Source of the DNA: Vibrio madracius
Lineage (GTDB): Bacteria > Pseudomonadota > Gammaproteobacteria > Enterobacterales > Vibrionaceae
Reading direction: 5' to 3'
Assembly: GCA_000695745.1 (NCBI GenBank)
Contig: ASHK01000435.1
Span: forward strand, 1-5,454
DNA length: 5,454 bases
The position numbers and the translations under genes were made by a program. Positions 1-5,454 of this stretch are shown here, one piece after another (the first letter of the stretch is position 1; each line of letters starts with the position of its first letter). The notes beneath the pieces were generated by a model. That model was not told the origin of the DNA. It was given only the letters and a program-made list of their open reading frames with translations, and ran no database searches.

Positions 1-669
1 CATTAATCATAATCTCGCCAGAGGAAAGCACGCTGTTTTGCTGATTAAGCAATCCCATCACCGCATTCATGTCCAGGTTCAGTGCTGACAACCTTTCTAG
101 AGACAGCTCAACAAACAGCATCTCTTGCTGATCGCCTGCAATGGCCACTTTGCCCACGCCATCGACCAACTCAAGTTCTCTACTTAAATAATCTGCATAG
201 CGCTTAAGCTCGACATAATCATAGCCGTCACCCGTGAGCATGATCATTACGCCAAACACATCACCAAAATCGTCAATGATTTGTACCGAGCTTACCCCAT
301 TGGGGAGTTGCGGTTGTAAATCATTGATTTTTCGGCGCATCTCATCCCAAATCTGTGGCAGCTCATCAGGACCATAGTCCATTTTCATACTAACCATGAT
401 TTGAGAAAGACCCGAAGATGAAGTCGATTTGATGTTATCGATATAAGGGAGTTTGCGGATTTCTTTCTCCAATGGATAGGTCAGTTCTTCTTCGACTTCT
501 GTGGATGTTGCCCCGGATAGGTAGAAATAATCATTGCATCTTTAATGGTAAATGCAGGGTCTTCCAAACGACCGAGATCCATAAAAGATTGCACGCCGCC
601 GATAGCTAATATGACGAGAAACAACCAGCTGATGACGCGGTTCTTAATTGAATATTCCGTTAAACTCAT
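1..669 (-). pseudogene. RND-family efflux pump (inner-membrane permease), N-terminal part, reading frame broken by a one-base gap
   Basis: Proton-driven inner-membrane RND transporter that would form a tripartite pump with the two adaptors encoded just upstream and an outer-membrane TolC-type channel. It starts at ATG 669-667, two bases after the stop of the preceding adaptor gene, with an AAGGGG ribosome-binding site 11 nt upstream. Residues about 7-28 form the first membrane segment, followed by the usual RND porter-domain start (LGRLEDPAFTIKDAMIISTYPG). As given, the frame then ends at a TGA at 483-481 after 62 residues. Reading on one frame over from 511 gives a perfectly typical RND continuation: ATSTEVEEELTYPLEKEIR, then a DDFGDVFGVM segment, open to the window edge. 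Adding one base at the G run 511-514 restores 223 N-terminal codons of a protein normally about 1,000-1,050 aa. The remainder lies outside the window. The family call is secure; the substrate is unknown. The break is probably a sequence error. Confidence 0.9.
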
Positions 670-671
670 TG

Positions 672-1742
672 TTATTTATTCCCCTTGAGAGCCACTTCTT
701 CACCATCTCTCAGTTTTCTCAAGTTAGAGCTCACCAACACGTCGCCTTGGGTAACACCAGTATCTACAATCACACCGAAACTGTTGACTTGATCCACATG
801 AACAGGCGTCTTAGTGACGACGCCTTCCGCATGTTTCCATACAAAGAACTCGCCCGGCTTAGTCCCTGCCTCCAGCACGGTCATCGGTAATTGATAACCT
901 TGAAGCGAACTTAATCCCGCAGCCACCATATCTACGTTCACCGCCACACTGGTACCAGGGAGGATTTTCTCAGCAGGTTGAGGCATCTGGAGCCACAATT
1001 CATAAGCACGACTTTGCGAGTCAGGTTCGCTAGAGTGCTCCAAATACGTCATGCTGTAGCTTTGATCTACACCAGAAAAATAAGCTCTAGGTTGATAAGC
1101 GTTTTTCTGAGCTTGCGGAGTGATCGATGCAAGAATGTAGTCCGACAAACTGATTTTCACGTACACCTTGTCGTCTTGATAGATAGACACGACAGTCTCC
1201 CCCGCTCCAACATTCTCAAAACGCTCTTTATCAACGCTCGCGACTACACCCGCAAAAGGCGCCTTCAAGTTGGTATATTGAATTTGATGCTGAATGTTTT
1301 GATACTGCGCTTTCGCGAGCTGCTTGTTGGACGTTAATTCATCCAGCTCCGAACTAGAGATCATATCTCTTGAATACAGTTCAGCACCGCGGCGCAGTTG
1401 TTTCGTCGCGAGCTCGTATTGCGCTTGTGCGTCACGATACTGTTGCTGAAGTTTTTGGTCATCCAGTTTTGCGACCACTTGACCTTTCTTCACCGATTGA
1501 CCGGACTTCACGAGTAAGTGTGAGATTTCACCTTGAATTCGGAACGCTAAATTCGTTTGCTCAGCGGTGACCACTTGGCCGCGAAACTCGCGGAACTGCT
1601 GTTCAACAGGTTTTTGAACTTCAATTGTCTCCACCTGTAAAGGGGCCCGCTCACGTACTGTGATATCTGAATAGCAGCCTTGTAACGTAAGGGCTGCTAA
1701 ACCTAATGCTAATATTGACTTTTCACTAGATACCACCCTCAC
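672..1742 (-). CDS. RND efflux periplasmic adaptor (membrane fusion protein), lipoprotein, second of two
   Basis: Periplasmic adaptor of a tripartite RND efflux pump, 356 aa, a normal length for the HlyD/AcrA-type family. The N-terminus is a lipoprotein signal: basic residues, a hydrophobic stretch and an LQGC lipobox with the modified Cys at residue 23. Next come the first half of a lipoyl domain (about 60-95, GEISHLLVKSGQSVKKGQVV), a coiled-coil hairpin (about 97-155, rich in Q/A/L), the second lipoyl half (NLKAPFAGVVASV, about 158-170), then beta-barrel and membrane-proximal domains. The start is a GTG at 1742-1740, lying inside the end of the upstream adaptor gene (17-nt overlap). I see no good ribosome-binding site, so translational coupling is likely; a GTG at 1736 is an alternative start. 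It differs clearly from its neighbour in sequence, so it is not a recent duplicate. Two adaptors with one pump resembles P. aeruginosa TriABC and Vibrio VexIJK or VmeTUV/VmeGHI; I cannot decide orthology. Confidence 0.93.
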   Translation of the reverse strand: MRVVSSEKSILALGLAALTLQGCYSDITVRERAPLQVETIEVQKPVEQQFREFRGQVVTAEQTNLAFRIQGEISHLLVKSGQSVKKGQVVAKLDDQKLQQQYRDAQAQYELATKQLRRGAELYSRDMISSSELDELTSNKQLAKAQYQNIQHQIQYTNLKAPFAGVVASVDKERFENVGAGETVVSIYQDDKVYVKISLSDYILASITPQAQKNAYQPRAYFSGVDQSYSMTYLEHSSEPDSQSRAYELWLQMPQPAEKILPGTSVAVNVDMVAAGLSSLQGYQLPMTVLEAGTKPGEFFVWKHAEGVVTKTPVHVDQVNSFGVIVDTGVTQGDVLVSSNLRKLRDGEEVALKGNK

Positions 1743-2799
1743 GAGTCCATAATTTGACTTGCTGTCCTTCCGCTAAGTTTGCCGCACCGGCTACTACAAT
1801 TTGGTCGCCCTGCTGTAAACCCGCCGTCACGTCCCCCTTTTCATCAAGCGAAAGCTTGATTTGATGAACTTGATGGGTCGCTGGGTCAAAGCGCCAAACC
1901 TTACCGCTGGTTTCGTTTTGGTTAATCCAAGCGGCACCAGGCAAAGAAAACGCACGTTCCGTGGTTTCACTTTGGATATGCACTTGGCCGGACATGCCTG
2001 CGAGTACATTAATATTCTCTGGCTTAGTGATTTTTACTGATGCTGCATAGCTATTGGTATCAAGATCAGGCTGCATCGCAATCTCTCTAAATGACGCTTC
2101 AATACGCTGATTGCGGTGGCTATCTAACGTGACGAAAAAGTGCTGATGCTTAAGCTCATCCAGTGTCATGTTCTTCACCTCTGTGACCGGAATAGCAAAC
2201 GTGACGTCTAAATCTTGGCTACTGATGAGATTCAAAATAGGTTGTTTAGCACCGACCACTTCGTATGGTTTTTGGTGAGTCACAGATACCACGCCATCAA
2301 ACGGCGCGATGATTTGCGTATAACCTAGATCCGCTTTAGCTTGCTCGAGTGAAGCTTGTGCTGCTTTGAACTGGGTTTCATTACGATCAAAGGCATCAGC
2401 ACTGATAAGCTTCTTAGCAAATAACTGCTCGGCGCGATTTAATTGGGACTGTGCGAGGTCAAACTCGGCCTGACGTGCATCTAAAGCGACTTGATAATCC
2501 GTTGGATCCAATGTCGCTAGAATTTCACCCGCTCTCACCGCCTCTCCCATCTTGACATCTATCGAAGAGATTTGACCTGCAACCTGAAACGAAAGTTGTG
2601 CACGATCTGTTGCGTCTACTTGTGCTAAGTAACTGCTCACTGGCGAAAAATTAAGCTCAGGAACTTCAACTACTTTGACAGGTTTGATCACTGGTTCGTT
2701 GATTTCCGACTGTGCTTGATTACAACCAGACAGGCTGATAGCAGCCAATAAAGGCAAGACAGTCAAACCACTAGTTCTGAATAGACGATGGGTTCTCAT
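1726..2799 (-). CDS. RND efflux periplasmic adaptor (membrane fusion protein), lipoprotein, first of two
   Basis: First gene of the efflux operon, 357 aa. It encodes a periplasmic adaptor that bridges the RND pump and an outer-membrane channel. The signal peptide ends in a lipobox LSGC (Cys 26), so the mature protein is lipid-anchored. Visible domains in order: first lipoyl half (about 65-97, GQISSIDVKMGEAVRAGEIL), coiled-coil hairpin (about 100-157), second lipoyl half (LGYTQIIAPFDGVVSV, about 158-173), beta-barrel domain (about 185-275) and a membrane-proximal C-terminal domain ending in GDQIVVAGAANLAEGQQVKL. The start is ATG 2799-2797 with a weak TTGGGA ribosome-binding site. Its last codons overlap the next adaptor gene by 17 nt. 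It faces the TetR-family gene across a shared control region with three dyads, so TetR-type repression is expected. The family assignment is firm; the transported compounds cannot be told from the sequence. Confidence 0.94.
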   Translation of the reverse strand: MRTHRLFRTSGLTVLPLLAAISLSGCNQAQSEINEPVIKPVKVVEVPELNFSPVSSYLAQVDATDRAQLSFQVAGQISSIDVKMGEAVRAGEILATLDPTDYQVALDARQAEFDLAQSQLNRAEQLFAKKLISADAFDRNETQFKAAQASLEQAKADLGYTQIIAPFDGVVSVTHQKPYEVVGAKQPILNLISSQDLDVTFAIPVTEVKNMTLDELKHQHFFVTLDSHRNQRIEASFREIAMQPDLDTNSYAASVKITKPENINVLAGMSGQVHIQSETTERAFSLPGAAWINQNETSGKVWRFDPATHQVHQIKLSLDEKGDVTAGLQQGDQIVVAGAANLAEGQQVKLWTREGGI

Positions 2800-2821
2800 A
2801 GTATTTATCCCAATATTATAT

Positions 2822-2837
2822 TTTACACTTGTACAGT
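2822..2837. promoter_or_regulatory. Putative TetR-family operator, copy 1 (nearest the efflux operon)
   Basis: TTTACA-CT-TGTACAGT is an imperfect dyad: five of six arm positions pair. It matches the pattern of the other two dyads in this gap, including the conserved right side TGTRCAGT. It lies downstream of the proposed efflux promoter, where a bound repressor would act as a roadblock. The link to the TetR-type gene next door is inferred from position and symmetry. Confidence 0.5.
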
Positions 2838-2844
2838 TAATTGC

Positions 2845-2860
2845 TTTACAAGTGTGCAGT
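2845..2860. promoter_or_regulatory. Putative TetR-family operator, copy 2
   Basis: TTTACA-AG-TGTGCAGT is a dyad with four to five paired arm positions. It overlaps the -10 box of the leftward candidate promoter and the -35 box of the rightward one, so one bound repressor could silence both directions. Its right part, GTGTGCAGTATAA (2852-2864), is repeated exactly at 2900-2912, 48 bp away. Confidence 0.55.
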
Positions 2861-2871
2861 ATAAGTATAAT
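2845..2871 (+). promoter_or_regulatory. Candidate rightward promoter for the TetR-family gene
   Basis: TTTACA (2845-2850) and TATAAT (2866-2871) with a 15-nt spacer; TTGCTT (2841-2846) with a 19-nt spacer is another way to pair the same -10 box. Neither spacing is ideal. A second TATAAT lies at 2908-2913, directly beside dyad 3, but lacks a recognisable -35 box. Either would give a leader of more than 140 nt before the GTG at 3071. Confidence 0.35.
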
Positions 2872-2885
2872 TTGAAAGAGATCAA
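2858..2885 (-). promoter_or_regulatory. Candidate promoter of the efflux operon
   Basis: On the minus strand, TTGATC (2885-2880) and TATACT (2863-2858) are separated by 16 nt. Transcription would start near 2851, leaving a leader of about 50 nt that contains the weak TTGGGA ribosome-binding site. The -10 box overlaps the middle dyad (2845-2860), which suits repression. A perfect TATAAT at 2820-2815 also exists, but it lacks a matching -35 box and would leave almost no leader. Confidence 0.45.
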
Positions 2886-2892
2886 TAAATAT

Positions 2893-2908
2893 TGCACATG
2901 TGTGCAGT
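2893..2908. promoter_or_regulatory. Putative TetR-family operator, copy 3 (best dyad)
   Basis: TGCACA-TG-TGTGCA (2893-2906) is a perfect inverted repeat with 6-bp arms, followed by GT as in the other two copies. It abuts a TATAAT at 2908-2913. It is flanked by a further inverted repeat, ATAAATATT (2885-2893) and AATATTTAT (2911-2919). It is the strongest candidate binding site for the adjacent regulator. Confidence 0.6.
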
Positions 2909-2986
2909 ATAATATTTATGACTAACTTTATTGCTTTTGGTTATATAAAAAGACGTGACATTAACTCTTGTAAATGTACAGCTCCT

Positions 2987-3016
2987 GACGACAGCATCGA
3001 TGCAAATCTTGTCGTC
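2987..3016 (+). other. Stem-loop in the leader of the TetR-family gene
   Basis: GACGACA (2987-2993) pairs with TGTCGTC (3010-3016) around a 16-nt loop that itself contains the 10-bp palindrome GCATCGATGC (2994-3003). There is no U-tract after it, so it is not an intrinsic terminator. A role in mRNA control or as a protein site is possible but unsupported. Confidence 0.35.
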
Positions 3017-3058
3017 GAATACACTAATGCAGTACCCTGTATAGGATTGTTTGAATTT

Positions 3059-3064
3059 AGAAGG
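3059..3064 (+). promoter_or_regulatory. Ribosome-binding site that fixes the GTG start of the TetR-family gene
   Basis: AGAAGG sits 6 nt before GTG 3071. No comparable site precedes the upstream in-frame candidates GTG 2900 or ATG 2918, so this favours the 239-aa product. Confidence 0.7.
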
Positions 3065-3070
3065 TATCGA

Positions 3071-3790
3071 GTGGAAAAGAAAAAAGGTCGTCGCAGTGCA
3101 ATGGCAGCAGAAGAGACGAAAAACCTGATCATGACGGTCGCCGCTGAAATGTTTTGTGAGTTAGGTTATGAGCGTGTATCCATTCGTAATATTAGTGAAC
3201 GTGCAGGCGTCTCCCACAGTTTGATCCGTCATCACTTCGGTAGTAAAGAACAGATTTGGTATGGCATTAGTGACCATCTTCATGCTTACATGCAAAAGTA
3301 CATTCGTTATCTGTTAGATCAGTTGCCAGAAGATACCCCAGCCAACGTTAAAGTTTACCATTTCGCTGTTGGGATGCTTGCCCACTGTATAGTCATTCCT
3401 CAGCCTATCCAACTTATCGCTGATGCAATGCGCCAAGAAAACGAGTTTTTCGATTACTTTATCGATAGCACGGGCGAAATAGAAAGTATTGTTTTGAAAT
3501 TGGTTGATGATTTCAACGCAGCGTCCCCACACACGCCACTCGTTATGCAGGAATTAAAATGGAAGCTAATGATATTTGCTCATGGTTCTGCATGTATGCT
3601 TCCTATGCTCAAAGAAACATGGTCCCAAGAAACCACCGATCTCGATGAATGTCTTGTCAAACACTGGTCATTATTTGAAACTCAAGTCGCGAGTGAATTG
3701 TCGATAGATGAGCAATATCGTTTGAAACCGAAGAAAATCGATGAGCTTGTTTATCAGGTTGAATGCGACTGGGGTGAATGTCCAAAATAG
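3071..3790 (+). CDS. TetR/AcrR-family transcriptional regulator, likely repressor of the divergent efflux operon
   Basis: DNA-binding regulator of 239 aa. Residues about 14-60 form a classic TetR N-terminal domain: an amphipathic helix (AAEMFCELGYERVSIRNIS) leads into the helix-turn-helix (ISERAGVSHSLIRHHFGSKEQIW). The rest is all-helical, acidic and diverged, as expected of a ligand-binding and dimerisation domain; the end is Cys/Trp-containing (ECDWGECPK). The start chosen is GTG 3071-3073 because AGAAGG (3059-3064) lies 6 nt upstream. The frame stays open back to 2900 and includes an ATG at 2918, but that ATG has no ribosome-binding site, and the extra 51 residues do not look like part of the family. 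ATG 3101 is a shorter alternative. Divergence from an RND operon with shared dyads between them is the standard layout for local autorepression. The inducer is unknown. Confidence 0.92.
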   Translation: MEKKKGRRSAMAAEETKNLIMTVAAEMFCELGYERVSIRNISERAGVSHSLIRHHFGSKEQIWYGISDHLHAYMQKYIRYLLDQLPEDTPANVKVYHFAVGMLAHCIVIPQPIQLIADAMRQENEFFDYFIDSTGEIESIVLKLVDDFNAASPHTPLVMQELKWKLMIFAHGSACMLPMLKETWSQETTDLDECLVKHWSLFETQVASELSIDEQYRLKPKKIDELVYQVECDWGECPK

Positions 3791-3801
3791 TCTGATGACC
3801 T

Positions 3802-3826
3802 GCGGGTAAGAGTCTACCTTATCCGC
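3802..3826. terminator. Hairpin between convergent genes, possible weak terminator
   Basis: GCGGGTAAG (3802-3810) pairs with CTTATCCGC (3818-3826), giving nine pairs with one G-T on the plus strand and a 7-nt loop. It lies between the TetR-family stop (3788-3790) and the stop of the convergent AEC gene (3819-3821), which falls inside the stem. Neither strand has a T-tract directly after the stem, so it is not a canonical intrinsic terminator. Confidence 0.4.
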
Positions 3827-4758
3827 GGTATAAAAAAGTAAAGTAAAAAAATCCTATCATTAATGACATTAGATACGTCGCTATCCAACATGTGTTTGCT
3901 ATTGATGTATTTAACCCGTATAGCTTAGCTGGTAATACGCCAATGAAACCACATGGCATACAGGCTAGCATTAAACAGAGCGGCAATAAGATCCCATCAC
4001 CTAAATCCCAAATATCGGCTAACCCAAAAGCCATCAGTACGAAAAGCACACCAAATAAGATTCTTGAAATAGACGTTGAAATAGCGACCAAAACCCACTT
4101 GCTCGACCCGCTGAGATGAAAAGTTAATCCAGAAGAAAAAACAAGCAGTAGACTGCCAAGTGGAATCAGCCACTGACTCACATTCGATAATATTAACGGT
4201 CGTTGAATATCATTTGCTGATAACACAAGTCCAACACACAACGCACTGACAGAGGCGATAAAAACTGGATTACGCCAAACTTGATGCTCACTGCCTATCA
4301 AGTCACGTCCTTTGCTCCGACAATAAGGAAATATCAATCCAAAATAGATCACTTCCTCAAACAATTTGAATAGCGCCAGCAAAGCAACACCATCTTCTCC
4401 AAACAAAATGTAAGCAAACAACGCTCCTAAGGCACCAATATTGTAAAAGCTAGTTATTGGTAGTAAAGAAGCAAAGTCAGTGTGTGACAACGAAAAAAGA
4501 CGAGTAATGACAATGGCGGTCACTACTCCAGATCCAATGACCCCAACCCCCAGCACCGGGACAATGAGTAGCTCATAGTCAATGCTCTCTAACTGCCATA
4601 AAGAATTGACCACCGCAAACGGATGATAACAAGTAACGATAGCTGGCTAGATATCTGGCGTAAACTTTCGACCCAATGTGAACAGTAATGCTGTACCAGC
4701 ATCCCAGTAAAAAACTGGTCACGATTAGGAATAACATGATGGTGAACTGTTGAATCAC
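3819..4758 (-). pseudogene. AEC-family (auxin efflux carrier-like) permease, frame broken at two places by one-base gaps
   Basis: Predicted inner-membrane permease of the AEC family, hydrophobic throughout with about ten membrane segments. Family marks include SFYNIGALGALFAYILFG in the first half and PCGFIGVLPAKLYGLN in the second. Substrates of bacterial members are mostly unknown (small carboxylates and similar). The likely start is GTG 4758-4756, with AGAGG (4770-4766) 7 nt upstream. As given, this N-terminal frame ends at a TGA at 4581-4579 and the long C-terminal frame begins out of phase. Adding one base near 4703-4705 gives FLLGMLVQHYCSHWVESLRQ; adding one near 4621-4622 then gives SLLVIIPFAVVNSLWQL, which joins the C-terminal frame. 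The repaired protein is 313 aa, a normal AEC length, with no other lesion. It converges on the TetR-family gene and diverges from gatZ; nothing links it to either. Two breaks at short G/C runs suggest sequence error more than decay. Confidence 0.8.
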
Positions 4759-4811
4759 AAAAGAGCCTCTACTAGATAGTGAATTATCAATGAGCTTCAA
4801 GCTTAGATTAG

Positions 4812-4839
4812 ATCATAAATAGGCCATAAAAGAGTGCAA
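4812..4839 (-). promoter_or_regulatory. Candidate promoter of the AEC-family gene
   Basis: On the minus strand, TTGCAC (4839-4834) and TATGAT (4817-4812) are 16 nt apart. An overlapping alternative pairs TTGATA (4844-4839) with TATTTA (4821-4816) at 17 nt. Either would start transcription about 45-55 nt before the GTG at 4758. Confidence 0.4.
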
Positions 4840-5010
4840 TATCAATTAATTAACTGTAAGAAAGCTTAAGGCTGTCAGTCACAATGGTGACCATCAATTC
4901 CTCATGCTGCTTGCTTTTCCCTCGTTTAAAAGTAAATAAACGGAAGTAAAAATTTGTTTATCAAGAGGAAAAACACCATTTAAAGTACAACAATAACAAA
5001 AACAAGCAAA

Positions 5011-5049
5011 GAAACTTTCGAAATCGAAATAAATCGAAGACATTCGATT
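5011..5049. promoter_or_regulatory. GAAA/CGAAA repeat cluster upstream of gatZ, possible DeoR-family (AgaR/GatR-like) operator
   Basis: GAAA steps occur at 5011, 5020, 5026 and (as CGAAG) 5035. AAATCGAA is repeated at 5021-5028 and 5031-5038, exactly one helical turn (10 bp) apart. AATCGAA-GACA-TTCGATT (5032-5049) is a dyad with perfect 7-bp arms. DeoR-family repressors of tagatose, galactitol and N-acetylgalactosamine genes are known to use TTTC/GAAA-type repeats, so the position before gatZ fits. No regulator gene is visible here. Confidence 0.4.
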
Positions 5050-5126
5050 GAATTTGAACTATCATCAGTACGAATATTGTTCGACAATGTGAATGTAACG
5101 GAAACATTGAATCAAAAATTGGAACT

Positions 5127-5130
5127 GGAG
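5127..5130 (+). promoter_or_regulatory. Ribosome-binding site of gatZ
   Basis: GGAG lies 7 nt before GTG 5138-5140. An in-frame TAG at 5132-5134 rules out any start further upstream, so this GTG is the first possible start. Confidence 0.7.
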
Positions 5131-5137
5131 ATAGGTC

Positions 5138-5454
5138 GTGAAAGAACTGGTAAAAACACATAAGGAATACAACCATAAACTGGGCATATACTCTGTCTGC
5201 TCAGCTCATCCATTAGTCATCGAGGCCACATTACGATACGAACTCGCCTCAAAAAAGAACGTATTAATCGAGGCAACATCAAATCAAGTGAACCAGTTTG
5301 GTGGTTACACTGGAATGAACCCGAAAGACTTCGTAAGTTACGTTCATGGTATCGCAGCTAAAGTTGGCTTCCCTGTTGAGCGTATCATTCTAGGGGGAGA
5401 CCATCTGGGCCAAATTGTTGGCAGAAAGAGAATGCAGATTCAGCAATGGCAAAA
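5138..5454 (+). CDS. gatZ: D-tagatose-1,6-bisphosphate aldolase, non-catalytic subunit (GatZ/KbaZ type), N-terminal part, apparent frameshift near the window edge
   Basis: GatZ/KbaZ proteins are partner subunits that stabilise and activate the class II aldolase GatY/KbaY, which splits D-tagatose 1,6-bisphosphate into dihydroxyacetone phosphate and glyceraldehyde 3-phosphate in galactitol, tagatose or N-acetylgalactosamine breakdown. The first 90 residues match the family closely: [40 protein letters not shown] and [12 protein letters not shown]. The match is nearer to E. coli GatZ than to KbaZ as I recall them, but the two cannot be separated safely here. After GGDHLG the frame given reads [14 protein letters not shown], unlike the family. 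One added base at 5407-5411 gives [15 protein letters not shown], the expected continuation, so a one-base gap is evident. The gene (usually about 420 aa) continues beyond the window, where aldolase, transport and kinase genes would be expected. Start: GTG 5138 with GGAG 7 nt upstream. Confidence 0.88.
   Translation, partial: MKELVKTHKEYNHKLGIYSVCSAHPLVIEATLRYELASKKNVLIEATSNQVNQFGGYTGMNPKDFVSYVHGIAAKVGFPVERIILGGDHLGQIVGRKRMQIQQWQ

Larger units (their letters stand above)
4759..5137. other. Divergent intergenic region between the AEC-family gene and gatZ
   Basis: 379 nt without a credible gene. It is AT-rich, with an almost T-free stretch around 4984-5014. Besides the AEC promoter and the repeat cluster listed separately, it holds the dyad GTCAC-AATG-GTGAC (4878-4891), a CGTTTA/TAAACG inverted repeat (4923-4928 with 4937-4942) and ATTGT-TCG-ACAAT (5076-5088). 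No convincing sigma-70 promoter for gatZ was found; TTGAAT (5048-5053) with GAATAT (5072-5077) is the best weak match. Confidence 0.6.

Noticed and set aside
648..1570. Plus-strand open frames within the efflux genes
   Set aside because: They are antisense to well-supported adaptor and pump genes, have no ribosome-binding sites, and show no family features.
2968..2981. Possible fourth operator (TGTACAG half-site) in the regulator leader
   Set aside because: Only the right half matches; the left half does not pair or fit the consensus.
2900..3070. N-terminal extension of the TetR-family protein from GTG 2900 or ATG 2918
   Set aside because: It has no ribosome-binding site, GTG 2900 lies inside the best operator dyad, and the extra residues do not resemble TetR proteins. 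GTG 3071 has a well-placed AGAAGG.
4611..4613. GTG as the start of a 264-aa AEC protein
   Set aside because: It lies where the repaired gene is already coding the third membrane-side region. Upstream sequence in the repaired frame encodes the missing first membrane segment.
5086..5108. CRP-like site (TGTGA) before gatZ
   Set aside because: Only one half-site is present; the partner TCACA at the right spacing is absent.
4961..5176. A 71-codon minus-strand open frame in the gatZ upstream region
   Set aside because: It runs antisense through the repeats and into the gatZ start, is low-complexity (Phe/Leu/Cys-rich) because of the A-rich plus strand, and matches nothing I recognise.

Overview
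The window looks like Vibrio chromosome, probably from the Harveyi clade (V. parahaemolyticus/V. alginolyticus type). This rests on remembered protein resemblance and on the moderate-to-low GC content; no search was run. It holds a multidrug-efflux locus with its regulator, then a separate transporter gene, then the start of a sugar-catabolism gene.

Layout: (1) Positions 1-2799, minus strand: a three-gene RND efflux operon read right to left. Two tandem lipoprotein membrane-fusion proteins (1726-2799, then 672-1742, overlapping by 17 nt) are followed after 2 nt by the N-terminal part of an RND pump (669 to the window edge). Two adaptor genes plus one pump is the TriABC/VexIJK/VmeTUV type of arrangement. 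(2) Positions 2800-3070: a divergent control region with three related dyads (consensus about TKYACA-NN-TGTRCAGT), overlapping promoter-like boxes facing both ways. (3) Positions 3071-3790, plus strand: a TetR-family regulator starting at a GTG with a good ribosome-binding site, after a long leader. (4) Positions 3819-4758, minus strand: an AEC-family permease, convergent with the regulator. (5) Positions 4759-5137: a 379-nt divergent intergenic region, AT-rich, with GAAA/CGAAA repeats and dyads. (6) From 5138, plus strand: the N-terminus of a GatZ/KbaZ-type tagatose-1,6-bisphosphate aldolase subunit, running off the window.

Mechanistically, the TetR-type protein very likely represses both itself and the efflux operon through the three dyads, and a pump substrate would release it. 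The AEC and GatZ genes look functionally separate from the efflux unit.

The most striking feature is that three unrelated genes (RND pump, AEC permease, gatZ) carry four frame breaks. Every one is repaired by adding a single base, and each can be placed at a short G or C run (511-514, 4703-4705, 4621-4622, 5407-5411). After repair, each gene reads as a well-conserved family member without further lesions, and the AEC gene becomes 313 aa, a normal family length. The simplest reading is systematic single-base undercalling in the sequence, not gene decay. I found no CRISPR array, tRNA, rRNA, transposon or clear new system.
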